Assembly: GCA_964601515.1 (NCBI GenBank)
Contig: CAZRNU010000044.1
Span: 1-22,361 of the forward strand
DNA from: PWND01 sp964601515
Lineage (GTDB): Bacteria; Bacteroidota; Bacteroidia; Bacteroidales; UBA7960
Direction: 5' to 3'
DNA: 22,361 bases
Shown: positions 7,870 to 16,812 of the stretch, one piece after another
Numbering within the stretch: the first letter of the stretch is position 1
Layout of the letters: every line of letters begins with the position of its first letter
Notes under the pieces: model-generated
Told to the model about the DNA's origin: nothing
Databases searched by the model: none
The model's input: the letters and a program-made list of their open reading frames with translations, nothing else
Made by a program: the position numbers and the translations under genes

Positions 7870-10800
7870 ATGCAAAACTTTGTTGTATATAAATCGTCTG
7901 CGGGAAGCGGTAAAACTTTCACCCTTGTTAAGGAATATCTTAAAATTGTTCTTAACGACAAAAACAAGGTTAGAAGTGTTTTGGCTATAACCTTCACCAA
8001 TGCCGCTGCTGCTGAAATGAAAACCCGTATCATCGAGTCTCTTGGAAAATTGTCTAAACTTGATATTAATAATATCAAAAACTGGAGCGAAGATGTTATG
8101 GTTATGATGGCTCATATTTGCAGTGAAGAATCATTTAATGTTTCTTCTGTCGACAAGTATGCCAAAGTTATTGATACTGCTTCTGAAGTACTTTCTCTTA
8201 TTCTTCATAATTATGGAGATTTTGCAGTAAGCACAATAGATAGCTTTACTCACAGAGTTATCAGAACCTTTGCTTTCGACTTGCAAATTCCTATGAATTT
8301 CGATATTGAAATGGAAGCCGATGTGCTTCTTGGTCAAGCTGTTGATATCCTTATTGGAAGGGTTGGAACCGACAATGATGGCGCTTTCACTAAGCTTATG
8401 ATTGCATACATGGAAAGAACTACCGATGAAGAAAAGGCACTTTCTATTGAAAAAGCAATTGTTAAACTTGCTGAGAATATTCTTAAGGAAGACCCGGATA
8501 ATAATATCCAAAGGTTAAAAGAGGTTTCTCTTGAAGATTTTTTTATCATCCAAAAAAAGATTATTTCCGAAATAAATGCCTTCGAAAACGAAATAAAAAA
8601 AATTGCCGAAGATGTTGTGCACGAAATAGACAATCGTAATATACCCGACGAGGCATTCTTCAGAGGAAAAACCGGAATATCATCATATTTCAGGAATTTA
8701 GCAGCAGGTAAGATTTACGATAAAATCGAACCAAACTCTTATGTTAAGGAAACTATTAATGAAGATAAATGGTTTTCAACAAAGTCGACAGCTGCCGAAC
8801 AAGATTTAATTTCTGAAGTTTCAGGGGTTATTTATGATGCTTATATAATAATTAGAAAAAGGGCAGAGGAAAGCTTTAGTCATTATATAATGCTTAGACT
8901 ATTAAACAAAAATATTTTTCCTCTGGCTGTTTTAAATGAGTTTGAAAAAGTTCTTAATGAAATAAAAAGCAGCAATGCTGTATTGCATATTTCCGACTTT
9001 AATAAAAAGATTGCAGATATAGTAGCCCAACAACCTGTGCCTTTTATTTATGAAAGACTGGGAGAGAAATATCAACATTATATGATTGACGAGTTTCAGG
9101 ACACTTCTCTTCTTCAATGGCAAAATCTTTTGCCTCTGGTTGAAAATGCTTTGGCAAATGGCAATATGAATCTTGTGGTTGGGGATTGCAAGCAGGCAAT
9201 ATATAGATGGAGAGGAGGTGAAGTTGAACAATTTGCTAATCTGCCCAAACTGTCACCTAAAATCAAATCTATATCTAAAGCTCACTGGGAAAAGGCTTTG
9301 GATACTTACTATTTTGAAAATCCTCTCGAAACCAATTACAGATCTTTTGAGGAAATAGTAAAGTTTAACAACGACTTTTTCAAGTATATTCAGCAAAATT
9401 TTCTTACTGGAGAGTATGCGAAAATTTATGAAAAAGCCGAACAGAAGTTTCTTGAAAAGAAAAAGGGAGGATTTGTCAGTGTTGAATTTGTTCCCTGTGA
9501 ATCTGAAGACGAGGATAAAAATTATATCGAACAGACAATTGAAAGAACTCTCGAATTAGTAATCGACCTCAGAGATAATTATAATCATAGGCTTAGCGAT
9601 ATTACGATTCTTTGCAGAAGTAATATTAATGCCAACAGAGTAGCTCGGTTTCTTTTAGAAAACAATATTCCCGTAATCTCGCAAGAATCTCTGCTGCTTA
9701 ATTTTTCCAGAGATGTGAATTTCTTCTGTTCTTTTTTAAAGCTATTATCTCGTCCTTATGATAAGGTTTCTTTTCTTGAAGTTGTTAATTATCTTACACA
9801 ATCAGGCAGAGTTAAAAACTCAACAAACATTCACACAACTCTAAATCTTATTAATGAATTCCCATTGTCTAAAGATATATCAGCTTCATCGCATTTGATC
9901 AAACTTGAAAATCTTCTAAAAGAGAGTGGTTACGAGTTGTCGTTTTCAAGGCTTAAAAATCTTAATCTTTGGGACATTTGTGAGTTTCTTGTAAAACTAT
10001 TCTTTACTGAGAAAGATGGTGTTAATCCTTTTGTTGCATTCTTTATGGATGCCGTGTTTGATTATACTGATAAAAACCCTTCTTCTATTGATGATTTTTT
10101 GCAATGGTGGGCCGAGAAAGGAGGAAGTCTTTCAGTTGTTGTTCCTAAAGGAATTAATGCGGTTCAAATTATGACTATTCATAAGGCAAAAGGATTACAG
10201 TTTCCGGTGGTAATATTTCCATTTGTAGATATGAAAGCCGCCCGCTCAGGTCTCACAGGAATTTGGCATGATTTAAACATTGATGCTGTTCCGGAATTGC
10301 CGCTAGGATTCTTCAATTTTACTAAGGAATTGGAAAGAACTGAAATGTCAGAGGAATATGCTCGTGAAATGCAAAAAACACTACTGGATTTGCTTAATGT
10401 AGTGTATGTCGGATTTACTCGTCCTCAAAAAAAATTGTTCATTCTTTCTAACTTTCCCAAAAATGGAGATTTTAAGGATGATGGAAAGTCTATTGCTTAT
10501 TTTCTGCATAAATACATTGAGTATAAAGGACTATGGAAAGAGGATGAATTGTTATATCAAATTGGCACCAATAAACCAGAAGAATTAAAACAAAATGATT
10601 TGCCTGATAATGAAAATAAATCTGTGGCATTTGAGAAATACCTGAGCAACGACTGGAGAAACAAAATCTATATCCGACCTGTTATAAAAACGCCATCTTT
10701 TGATGACGAGAAGCAAAAAGCATTAATTAGGGGGAAGTTAATCCATAAGGTTATGGAAAGTGTTTATGATAGAATGGATATTGAAAAGGTGTTGAATAGT

Positions 10801-11139
10801 ATGATTGTAAACGGAGAAATAGTTGCCGACGAAAAAGCTGTTTTAATTGAAAAGATTTACAAATTTGTTAACTCTCCGGAGCTGTCGGCATATTATAATA
10901 GCAACTCCAAAGTGTTGAATGAAGCTGACATTATGAACGAAAAAGGAGAATTCTTCAGGCCGGATAGAGTTGTGTTGTCGGGACATAATGCTGCAGTTAT
11001 TGATTACAAAACGGGTTCACGCTCTGAAGTGTATAAAAAACAACTACTTCAATACAAGAGTTTAATTTTGCAGATGGGATATAATAATGTTGATGCATTT
11101 CTTGTGTATCTTGATGAAGAAATAATTGAAAAAATTTAG
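7870..11139 (+). CDS. addA: AddA-type ATP-dependent helicase/nuclease (UvrD family)
   Basis: This 1089-residue protein is the helicase-nuclease subunit type that processes double-strand breaks for RecA loading. Superfamily 1 helicase motifs are in order: Walker A AGSGKT (residues 11-16), AITFTNAAAAEM just after it, motif II MIDEFQDTS (about 405-413), motif III VVGDCKQAIYRWRGG (about 436), motif IV ETNYRS (about 487), motif V MTIHKAKGLQFPVV (about 768) and motif VI VYVGFTRPQKKL (about 845). The C-terminal 70 residues carry a PD-(D/E)XK nuclease pattern: FRPDRVV (about 1029), VIDYKTG (about 1043) and KKQLLQYK. That helicase-plus-nuclease order defines AddA and separates it from UvrD, Rep and PcrA. 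The AddB partner, often adjacent, is not in this window. A radical SAM gene follows after three bases. Confidence 0.85.
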   Translation: MQNFVVYKSSAGSGKTFTLVKEYLKIVLNDKNKVRSVLAITFTNAAAAEMKTRIIESLGKLSKLDINNIKNWSEDVMVMMAHICSEESFNVSSVDKYAKVIDTASEVLSLILHNYGDFAVSTIDSFTHRVIRTFAFDLQIPMNFDIEMEADVLLGQAVDILIGRVGTDNDGAFTKLMIAYMERTTDEEKALSIEKAIVKLAENILKEDPDNNIQRLKEVSLEDFFIIQKKIISEINAFENEIKKIAEDVVHEIDNRNIPDEAFFRGKTGISSYFRNLAAGKIYDKIEPNSYVKETINEDKWFSTKSTAAEQDLISEVSGVIYDAYIIIRKRAEESFSHYIMLRLLNKNIFPLAVLNEFEKVLNEIKSSNAVLHISDFNKKIADIVAQQPVPFIYERLGEKYQHYMIDEFQDTSLLQWQNLLPLVENALANGNMNLVVGDCKQAIYRWRGGEVEQFANLPKLSPKIKSISKAHWEKALDTYYFENPLETNYRSFEEIVKFNNDFFKYIQQNFLTGEYAKIYEKAEQKFLEKKKGGFVSVEFVPCESEDEDKNYIEQTIERTLELVIDLRDNYNHRLSDITILCRSNINANRVARFLLENNIPVISQESLLLNFSRDVNFFCSFLKLLSRPYDKVSFLEVVNYLTQSGRVKNSTNIHTTLNLINEFPLSKDISASSHLIKLENLLKESGYELSFSRLKNLNLWDICEFLVKLFFTEKDGVNPFVAFFMDAVFDYTDKNPSSIDDFLQWWAEKGGSLSVVVPKGINAVQIMTIHKAKGLQFPVVIFPFVDMKAARSGLTGIWHDLNIDAVPELPLGFFNFTKELERTEMSEEYAREMQKTLLDLLNVVYVGFTRPQKKLFILSNFPKNGDFKDDGKSIAYFLHKYIEYKGLWKEDELLYQIGTNKPEELKQNDLPDNENKSVAFEKYLSNDWRNKIYIRPVIKTPSFDDEKQKALIRGKLIHKVMESVYDRMDIEKVLNSMIVNGEIVADEKAVLIEKIYKFVNSPELSAYYNSNSKVLNEADIMNEKGEFFRPDRVVLSGHNAAVIDYKTGSRSEVYKKQLLQYKSLILQMGYNNVDAFLVYLDEEIIEKI

Positions 11140-11142
11140 TTT

Positions 11143-11919
11143 ATGGCAGGTTTTCTTTTTGAACAAATAATTTTTGGACCTATAAGAAGCAGAAGGCTGG
11201 GCGTTTCTCTCGGCATTAATTTGCTTCCTCCAAATCTTAAGCATTGTTCTTTTAATTGTCTTTATTGTGAATGCGGTTGGACTTCCCCGCCTGATAAGTT
11301 CATGGAATTTCCTGCCCGGAATATTATTAAAGCAGAGTTGGAAAACAAGCTTGCGGAAATTCAAAAAAGAAATTCTATGCTTGATAATATTACTTTTGCC
11401 GGCAATGGCGAACCAACACTTCATCCGGAGTTTGCCGGTGTTATTGATGATACGGTTGAACTTAGAAATAAATATGTGCCATCGTGTAAAATTTCAGTAT
11501 TGTGCAATTCTACAATGGCAGGCAAAACAGAAGTGTTTAATGCATTGCTTAAGGTTGATAAAAATATAATGAAGCTTGATGCAGGAACTGATGAAACTTT
11601 CCAAAAAATAAACAACCCTAAAACTAAAATCTCCATTTCTGAAGTAATAGAAAGCCTTAAAAAGTTTAAAGGCAATCTCATTATACAAACTCTTTTTGTA
11701 AAAGGCAGTTATAATGGTGTTACGATTGATAATACAACAGAAAATGAAATCAGTGAGTGGCTCAATCATATTAAAGAAATCAAACCACGCTCTGTGATGA
11801 TTTACCCTATTGCCAGAGAAACTCCTGCTGAAAACCTGGAAAAAGTTTCACCGGAAAAGCTTTTTGAAATCGCCCAAATGGTTGAAGCATTGGGTATAGA
11901 AACAGAAGTTTATTCTTAA
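11143..11919 (+). CDS. Radical SAM protein of unknown substrate
   Basis: The protein is 258 residues. The Cx3Cx2C cluster motif that binds the [4Fe-4S]/S-adenosylmethionine centre is HCSFNCLYC (Cys35, Cys39, Cys42), followed by the GGE-like element TFAGNGEPTLHPEF (about residues 84-97). The opening FGPIRSRRLGVSLGINLLPP is characteristic of a widespread compact radical SAM group (COG0731-like, distantly related to wybutosine-synthesis TYW1), whose substrate is generally unknown. There is no second cluster (SPASM) domain. The gene begins three bases after the addA stop, so the two are almost certainly co-transcribed; this may be coincidental rather than functional. Its own stop codon overlaps a short ATCTGCG-type repeat. 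Confidence 0.85.
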   Translation: MAGFLFEQIIFGPIRSRRLGVSLGINLLPPNLKHCSFNCLYCECGWTSPPDKFMEFPARNIIKAELENKLAEIQKRNSMLDNITFAGNGEPTLHPEFAGVIDDTVELRNKYVPSCKISVLCNSTMAGKTEVFNALLKVDKNIMKLDAGTDETFQKINNPKTKISISEVIESLKKFKGNLIIQTLFVKGSYNGVTIDNTTENEISEWLNHIKEIKPRSVMIYPIARETPAENLEKVSPEKLFEIAQMVEALGIETEVYS

Positions 11920-11928
11920 TCTGCGGGA
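11919..11928 (+). repeat. Single ATCTGCGGGA repeat unit
   Basis: ATCTGCGGGA begins on the last base of the radical SAM stop codon. The same ten bases recur at 13271-13280. It appears to be a remnant or minimal copy of a dispersed intergenic element. Confidence 0.4.
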
Positions 11929-11984
11929 AAATTGTTTTATAGACAAAACAGAGTATACCAAAGTGTTGAAATATTATTCATAGC

Positions 11985-12015
11985 TTTCCCACTATTACAA
12001 ATATTACTAATTTTG
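11985..12015 (+). promoter_or_regulatory. Candidate promoter for the M20 amidohydrolase gene
   Basis: TTTC (11985-11988), a 19-base spacer, and a perfect TAnnTTTG -7 box (TAATTTTG, 12008-12015) lie 19 bases before the ATG at 12035. This supports independent transcription from the upstream addA-radical SAM pair. Confidence 0.5.
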
Positions 12016-12034
12016 ACTTACAAAAGCTTTACCC

Positions 12035-13234
12035 ATGAACCTCAAAGAAAGAATTAACTCACTGGTTTCTGATTATTATAATGAAGTTGTTGAAATAAGA
12101 CATCACTTGCATGCTCACCCGGAATTGTCATTGCAAGAGACTGAAACGGCAGCCTATATATCTTCAAAACTTAATTCATACGGTATTGAGCACAAAACCG
12201 GTGTTGCCAAAACAGGTATAGTTGGGCTAATAAAAGGCAAAAATCCCGACAGCAAAGTGGTTGCATTACGAGCAGATATGGACGCCTTGCCTATTATTGA
12301 AACTAACAATGTTGATTATGCCAGTAAAAACCCCGGAGTTATGCACGCATGCGGACATGATGTGCACATGGCTTGTTTGCTGGGTGCAGCAAAAATACTG
12401 CAAACCATAAAAGAAGAGTTTGAAGGAAGCATTAAGCTCATCTTTCAGCCCTCTGAAGAAACATACCCCGGAGGCGCCATTATGATGATTAATGAAGGTG
12501 TGCTTGAAAATCCGACTCCTGAAGTTATTTTCGGACAACATGTTTTTCCCGGACTTAGCGCAGGTCAAGTTGGAGTGAAGCCCGGTCAGTATATGGCTAG
12601 TACAGACGAGGTTTATCTTATTGTGAAGGGCAGGGGAGGCCATGCTGCTACTCCACATCTCAATATAGATCCTGTAGTAATTGCTTCTCACATTATAATA
12701 GGGTTGCAGCAATTAGTAAGCAGATTTGCAAAACCATATATGCCAACCGTTCTGTCGTTTGGTAAAATAATAGGAGAGGGCAGAAATAATATCATACCCG
12801 ATGAAGTGAAAATTGACGGCACTCTTAGAACATTTTCTGAGGAATGGAGAGCCGAAGCTCATGTAAAAATTACCGAAATGGCTTCAGGTATTGCAAAAAG
12901 CATGGGTGGCGATTGTGAAGTAAAAATCTCCAAAGGCTATCCTTTCCTTGTCAACGACGACAAGCTAACAGCTCTGTTTGTCGATTTTGCTTCAGAATAT
13001 CTTGGAAGAGAAAATGTGAAGGAACTAGATCTTGCAATGACTGCAGAAGACTTTGCATACTTCTCTCAAAGAAAGCCCTCTTGCTTCTACCGTTTGGGAA
13101 TTCGCAATGAAAAAACCGGAATAACATCAAATCTTCACACCCCAACATTTAACGTTGATGAAGAATCCATAAAAATAGGTATGGGACTAATGGCGTATGT
13201 AGCTATAGCAAGCTTAAAAAAAGACAAACACTAA
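12035..13234 (+). CDS. M20 family amidohydrolase (N-acyl-amino-acid hydrolase type)
   Basis: This 399-residue protein belongs to the M20D group (hippurate hydrolase, IAA-amino-acid hydrolase, N-acyl-L-amino acid amidohydrolase), which cleaves an acyl group from N-acyl amino acids with a two-metal site. The opening EIRHHLHAHPELSLQETET is diagnostic. Metal ligands are visible: Cys106 and His108 in MHACGHDVHMA, Glu142 preceded by catalytic Glu141 in QPSEETYPGGA, His169 in FGQHVFPG, and His368 in SNLHTPTFN. The dimerisation (lid) domain lies in between, with the GRGGHAATPH segment near residue 200. There is no signal peptide, so it is cytoplasmic. The natural substrate cannot be assigned; hippurate and N-acetyl amino acids are the usual in vitro substrates. 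It has its own putative promoter and converges on dsbD. Confidence 0.92.
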   Translation: MNLKERINSLVSDYYNEVVEIRHHLHAHPELSLQETETAAYISSKLNSYGIEHKTGVAKTGIVGLIKGKNPDSKVVALRADMDALPIIETNNVDYASKNPGVMHACGHDVHMACLLGAAKILQTIKEEFEGSIKLIFQPSEETYPGGAIMMINEGVLENPTPEVIFGQHVFPGLSAGQVGVKPGQYMASTDEVYLIVKGRGGHAATPHLNIDPVVIASHIIIGLQQLVSRFAKPYMPTVLSFGKIIGEGRNNIIPDEVKIDGTLRTFSEEWRAEAHVKITEMASGIAKSMGGDCEVKISKGYPFLVNDDKLTALFVDFASEYLGRENVKELDLAMTAEDFAYFSQRKPSCFYRLGIRNEKTGITSNLHTPTFNVDEESIKIGMGLMAYVAIASLKKDKH

Positions 13235-13252
13235 GGCAAGCAAGAATGCTAT

Positions 13253-13280
13253 AATCCTTCATCTGCGAAAATCTGCGGGA
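13253..13280 (+). repeat. ATCTGCG-type intergenic repeat between convergent genes
   Basis: Two tandem ten-base units, ATCTGCGAAA (13261-13270) and ATCTGCGGGA (13271-13280), follow AATCCTTC, all within the 82-base gap between the M20 gene and dsbD. From memory, this AATCC-TC-ATCTGCG pattern is a recurring intergenic sequence in Bacteroidota genomes. A single unit is also found at 11919. Confidence 0.5.
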
Positions 13281-13316
13281 TATTTAGAAGCTACAATAAA
13301 AGTGCTTATTCAGAAA

Positions 13317-15362
13317 TTAGAGATTTTCTTTAAACTTCTCCAGCCCTTCATCAAGAAACTTTATATACTCCTCAATGTTTGTGTTTAATCCACGGGGCAT
13401 AACCAAACTATTTTCATTGTGGTCTAAAATGAGATAGTATGGCTGTGTATTAATATCGTATCTCTCGGCTTGGAATATGCTCCACTTTTGTCCAACTCTT
13501 CTTATTTCTCTTTCTCTGCCGCCTGATTTGTCAACAAACCATTCATCTTCAGGCAACATGGTTCTATCGTCAACATAAAGACTGATTTTTACGAAATTGT
13601 TTTTTAGTCGCTCTAATACTCTTGGGTCAGACCAAACAGCAGCTTCCATTTTTCTGCAGTTAGAACAACCAAATCCGGTAAAATCTAAAAACACCGGTTT
13701 CCCCGCTTTGCGGGCAGCTTCCATTCCTTCTTCATAATCTGTAAACGCCATTAGTCCATAAACTCCTTCTTTAACACTTTTACCTGTGTAAATATCATTG
13801 CTAACGGTTTGAACAGTTGAAACACCACGTGAAAGGTCAAAACTCTGACTAGTAATTGGAGGCAGGAAAGAACTCACTGTTTTTAGAGGTGCTCCGAATA
13901 ATCCGGGCAGCAAATAGAAAACAAATGAAAAACTCACAATTGCCAAAAATAAACGTGGAACACTAATATGATTAACATCAGAATCATGTGCAAACTTTAT
14001 TTTTCCAAGCAGATACAAACCAAGTATCAGGAATAAAGCCATCCATATTACAATAAAAAACTCTCTTGAGAATAATCCCCATTGTGCTACAGAATCGGCA
14101 GTTGCAAGGAATTTCAAAGAAAACGCCAACACAACAATGCCAAGCACAACTTTCACCGAATTCATCCAGCCTCCTGATTTTGGAAGTGACTTCAATGCAG
14201 TCGGGAAAATCGCAAACAAGCTGAATGGTATAGCAAGAGCAAGACTAAAACCTAGCATCCCAACAGCAGGTGAGAATAAGCTTCCTCCTGAGGCAGCCTC
14301 AACCAGAAGAGTTCCTACAATTGGGCCGGTGCATGAAAATGATACAAGAACAAATACTACTCCCATCAAAAATACTCCGACTAACCCTCCTGACTTTTCA
14401 GCTTTGCTGTCAAGCTTATTTGACCAGCTTGAGGGAATAGTAAGTTCATATGCTCCAAGAAATGCCGCTGCAAAAAATATCAGAAGTGCAAAAAAGAAAA
14501 TGTTAAACGCAGGGCTTGTTGCAAGCTGATTTAATGTGTCGGCTCCGAATATTATGGAGATAGCCATTCCTAAAACAACATAGCTGAAAACAATACTAAA
14601 ACCATAAAATAATGCATCTCTGAGTGCTAGTGACCTCTTTTTTCCTGCATTACGCAAAAAATAACTTACCGTAAGCGGTATCATTGGGAAAACACATGGC
14701 GTAAGAAGTGCTAACAATCCACCTAAAAACCCCTTTATAAAATCCCAAAACAAAGAGCCTGATTGCTTTTCATTTTCAATTTGAGCATCAACTTCAGCAA
14801 TTTCAGGTTTTTCGTCATCAGATTCTTGCTCTTCTGCAACTGTTTCTTCAGCTTCTTCTTTAGTTATTTCAGTCTTTTCTTCCTTGACAATTACCTTTCC
14901 GGGCAATTTGAATTCAAACTCAATATAATCAGGAGGTAAGCATGATGTAGCATCACAACTCATATACACTAGCTCTCCTTTAATAATTACAGGGTTTTCA
15001 GACAAAATTTCAACGGTTTGTTTGAATACTGCTATGTTTGAAATCATTGCAAGTTCCATGTTGAAGTTAGGGTCAAACTTCACTACTGCTTCCGGAGATT
15101 TCATCTTGCCAATTAGCTTGTAGCCGGCTGATTCGGTAAATTCAAATGCAGTAGCTATAGGGCCGCCCGGTTTAATGTCTAGTCCATAAATCGACCATCC
15201 TTTGTCTATAACTGCTTTAAAAGATAATTCATACTTGTTTTCGCCAGCAGAGTTTTGGGAAAAACTCCAGGAAACAGGCTGCAATACCTGTGCTGAAACA
15301 CTTTTATGAAATAAGCCAGCGAAAATTAGAACAACAGCAAAAAATATGACTCTTAACTTCAT
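13317..15362 (-). CDS. dsbD: Thiol:disulfide interchange protein DsbD
   Basis: This 681-residue inner-membrane protein passes electrons from cytoplasmic thioredoxin to periplasmic thiol partners. All three modules are present. After a signal peptide (residues 1-24, ending SVSA) comes the N-terminal domain with CDATSC (Cys136, Cys141). A Glu-rich linker (about 157-200) follows. The central membrane domain of about eight helices (about 207-490) has Cys223 in TPCVFPMIPL and Cys344 in SFSCTGP. The C-terminal thioredoxin-like domain has GCSNC (Cys566, Cys569) in FLDFTGFGCSNCRKMEAA. All six redox cysteines are kept; spacing in the first pair is one residue shorter than in E. coli. It lies downstream of tilS on the same strand, with a 113-base gap containing a possible promoter. 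Confidence 0.94.
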   Translation of the reverse strand: MKLRVIFFAVVLIFAGLFHKSVSAQVLQPVSWSFSQNSAGENKYELSFKAVIDKGWSIYGLDIKPGGPIATAFEFTESAGYKLIGKMKSPEAVVKFDPNFNMELAMISNIAVFKQTVEILSENPVIIKGELVYMSCDATSCLPPDYIEFEFKLPGKVIVKEEKTEITKEEAEETVAEEQESDDEKPEIAEVDAQIENEKQSGSLFWDFIKGFLGGLLALLTPCVFPMIPLTVSYFLRNAGKKRSLALRDALFYGFSIVFSYVVLGMAISIIFGADTLNQLATSPAFNIFFFALLIFFAAAFLGAYELTIPSSWSNKLDSKAEKSGGLVGVFLMGVVFVLVSFSCTGPIVGTLLVEAASGGSLFSPAVGMLGFSLALAIPFSLFAIFPTALKSLPKSGGWMNSVKVVLGIVVLAFSLKFLATADSVAQWGLFSREFFIVIWMALFLILGLYLLGKIKFAHDSDVNHISVPRLFLAIVSFSFVFYLLPGLFGAPLKTVSSFLPPITSQSFDLSRGVSTVQTVSNDIYTGKSVKEGVYGLMAFTDYEEGMEAARKAGKPVFLDFTGFGCSNCRKMEAAVWSDPRVLERLKNNFVKISLYVDDRTMLPEDEWFVDKSGGREREIRRVGQKWSIFQAERYDINTQPYYLILDHNENSLVMPRGLNTNIEEYIKFLDEGLEKFKENL

Positions 15363-15457
15363 GATAATAAGGTTTAATTAGGTGAACTTTGGTGATTGTA
15401 AACATTAAATTCTAACATCAAATATGCAAAAATGTTTATATATGTATTAGAAAACTG

Positions 15458-15465
15458 CAAAGTTA
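15458..15465 (-). promoter_or_regulatory. Candidate -7 box for dsbD
   Basis: On the - strand this reads TAACTTTG, a perfect TAnnTTTG, shortly after the tilS stop codon. It would give a leader of about 88 bases. The -33 region is poor, so dsbD may also be read through from tilS. Confidence 0.3.
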
Positions 15466-15475
15466 TTAGAATGAT

Positions 15476-16810
15476 TTAAGCCGAAAAGGCTTTGGCAAGA
15501 AAAATTTTATTTGTTTGAGGTGTAATAGCATATCTGTTGTCAGGTCTGTGATTAACAACCCAAACTATTTCATCGCCCGACAATAATACCAGCACTTCAT
15601 CCTTTTTATGAATCGGCATTTTTATATCTATAAGAAAGTCACTTATTTTTTTTGTTCCTTCCATTCCGAATGGCTGAAAAGCATCTCCCTGCCTCCATTG
15701 CCTAAGAGTTAATGGGAAGGTAAGCATTTCGTAATCCAGAGCAACGTGGTTATTCTCTTTGGAAATTTCATAATCCGGCAAAAAATCGATAATGTCTGTT
15801 TCAAAAAAGATATTGTCAGAAATCTTATATGATTGTCCAACCTCAATTAACACCTCATCTATTATACCTCGCTCCTGTTTTGGAACAATCAAAAAATAAT
15901 CTCTGTCTCTTATTAGCTTGAAATTATCCGTTTCATGATATTTGCCCGAATGAGATTTAATAGTGCTTTTTATCATCTTTGTTTGGGCGGCAGTAAATCC
16001 AAATCTTTTCAAAAGATGAAACAATACAGTTTCTCTATCGGGGTAATTATTGATTTTTTTTATCGGAATATGATATTCATTACCTTTTTCAATGATTAAT
16101 CCTTCTTTATCAATTAAGAAATTCAGAAGTTCATCACTTTTTTTAACAACATGAGATAAAGAAGCAAAATTTTTGATTACAGCAGGATTAATTTCCTTAA
16201 GATGCGGAATTACCTGATGCCTTATTTTATTTCTTGTATAATCAGTTTTTGCATTTGAAGAATCTTCACGATAACTAAGATTGTGTTTTTCAACAAACTG
16301 AATGAGCTCGTTCTTCTGAAAACACATTAAAGGTCTTACTATTTTGTTGTTAACAACCGGGATTCCACTTAGCCCTGTGTATCCGGTACCTCTCGACATG
16401 TTAAACAACATTGTTTCTGCATTATCGTCGAGGTGATGAGCTGTAGCAATAAAGTCTAAATTATGTTTCTTGCGAATTTCCTCCAGCCATTTATATCTTA
16501 ATTCTCGAGCAGCTGTTTGAATAGAAAGACGATTTATTTGGGCGTATTCCAGTGTATCGAATTTTATCGTAAAAAATGAAACATCATATTCGTCTGCAAG
16601 TTTTCTGCAAAAAGTTTCATCATCGTCAGATTCTTCATCTCTCAATCCGAAGTTGCAATGTGCAATTGCAAAGCTAAGGTCGGCCATTTTATAAAGATGA
16701 GTCATGGCAACAGAATCAAGCCCGCCACTTACCGCAAGAAGAGTTTTCTGGTTAAAGGCAAATATTTTGTTGGTGTCAACAAAATCAAGAAAATGTATAA
16801 CCTGATTCAT
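15476..16810 (-). CDS. tilS: tRNA(Ile)-lysidine synthase TilS
   Basis: This 444-residue ATP-dependent ligase converts C34 of the CAU-anticodon isoleucine tRNA to lysidine, so the tRNA reads AUA and is charged with isoleucine. The PP-loop SGGLDS is at residues 28-33, followed by AHCNFGLRDEESDDDE (about 50-65) and ATAHHLDDNAETMLFN with RGTGYTGLSGI (about 122-150), all signature segments. The C-terminal TilS domain is present (LRQWRQGDAFQPFGM ... KKISDFLID, about 370-400). The gene is essential in most bacteria. It starts two bases after the stop of the 750-residue protein gene, so the two are translationally close and surely co-transcribed. Confidence 0.95.
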   Translation of the reverse strand: MNQVIHFLDFVDTNKIFAFNQKTLLAVSGGLDSVAMTHLYKMADLSFAIAHCNFGLRDEESDDDETFCRKLADEYDVSFFTIKFDTLEYAQINRLSIQTAARELRYKWLEEIRKKHNLDFIATAHHLDDNAETMLFNMSRGTGYTGLSGIPVVNNKIVRPLMCFQKNELIQFVEKHNLSYREDSSNAKTDYTRNKIRHQVIPHLKEINPAVIKNFASLSHVVKKSDELLNFLIDKEGLIIEKGNEYHIPIKKINNYPDRETVLFHLLKRFGFTAAQTKMIKSTIKSHSGKYHETDNFKLIRDRDYFLIVPKQERGIIDEVLIEVGQSYKISDNIFFETDIIDFLPDYEISKENNHVALDYEMLTFPLTLRQWRQGDAFQPFGMEGTKKISDFLIDIKMPIHKKDEVLVLLSGDEIVWVVNHRPDNRYAITPQTNKIFLAKAFSA

Positions 16811-16812
16811 GA

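Noticed and set aside
11930..11960. TGTTTT/AAAACA hairpin after the radical SAM gene as a terminator
   Set aside because: Weak six-base-pair AT-rich stem without a following T tract.
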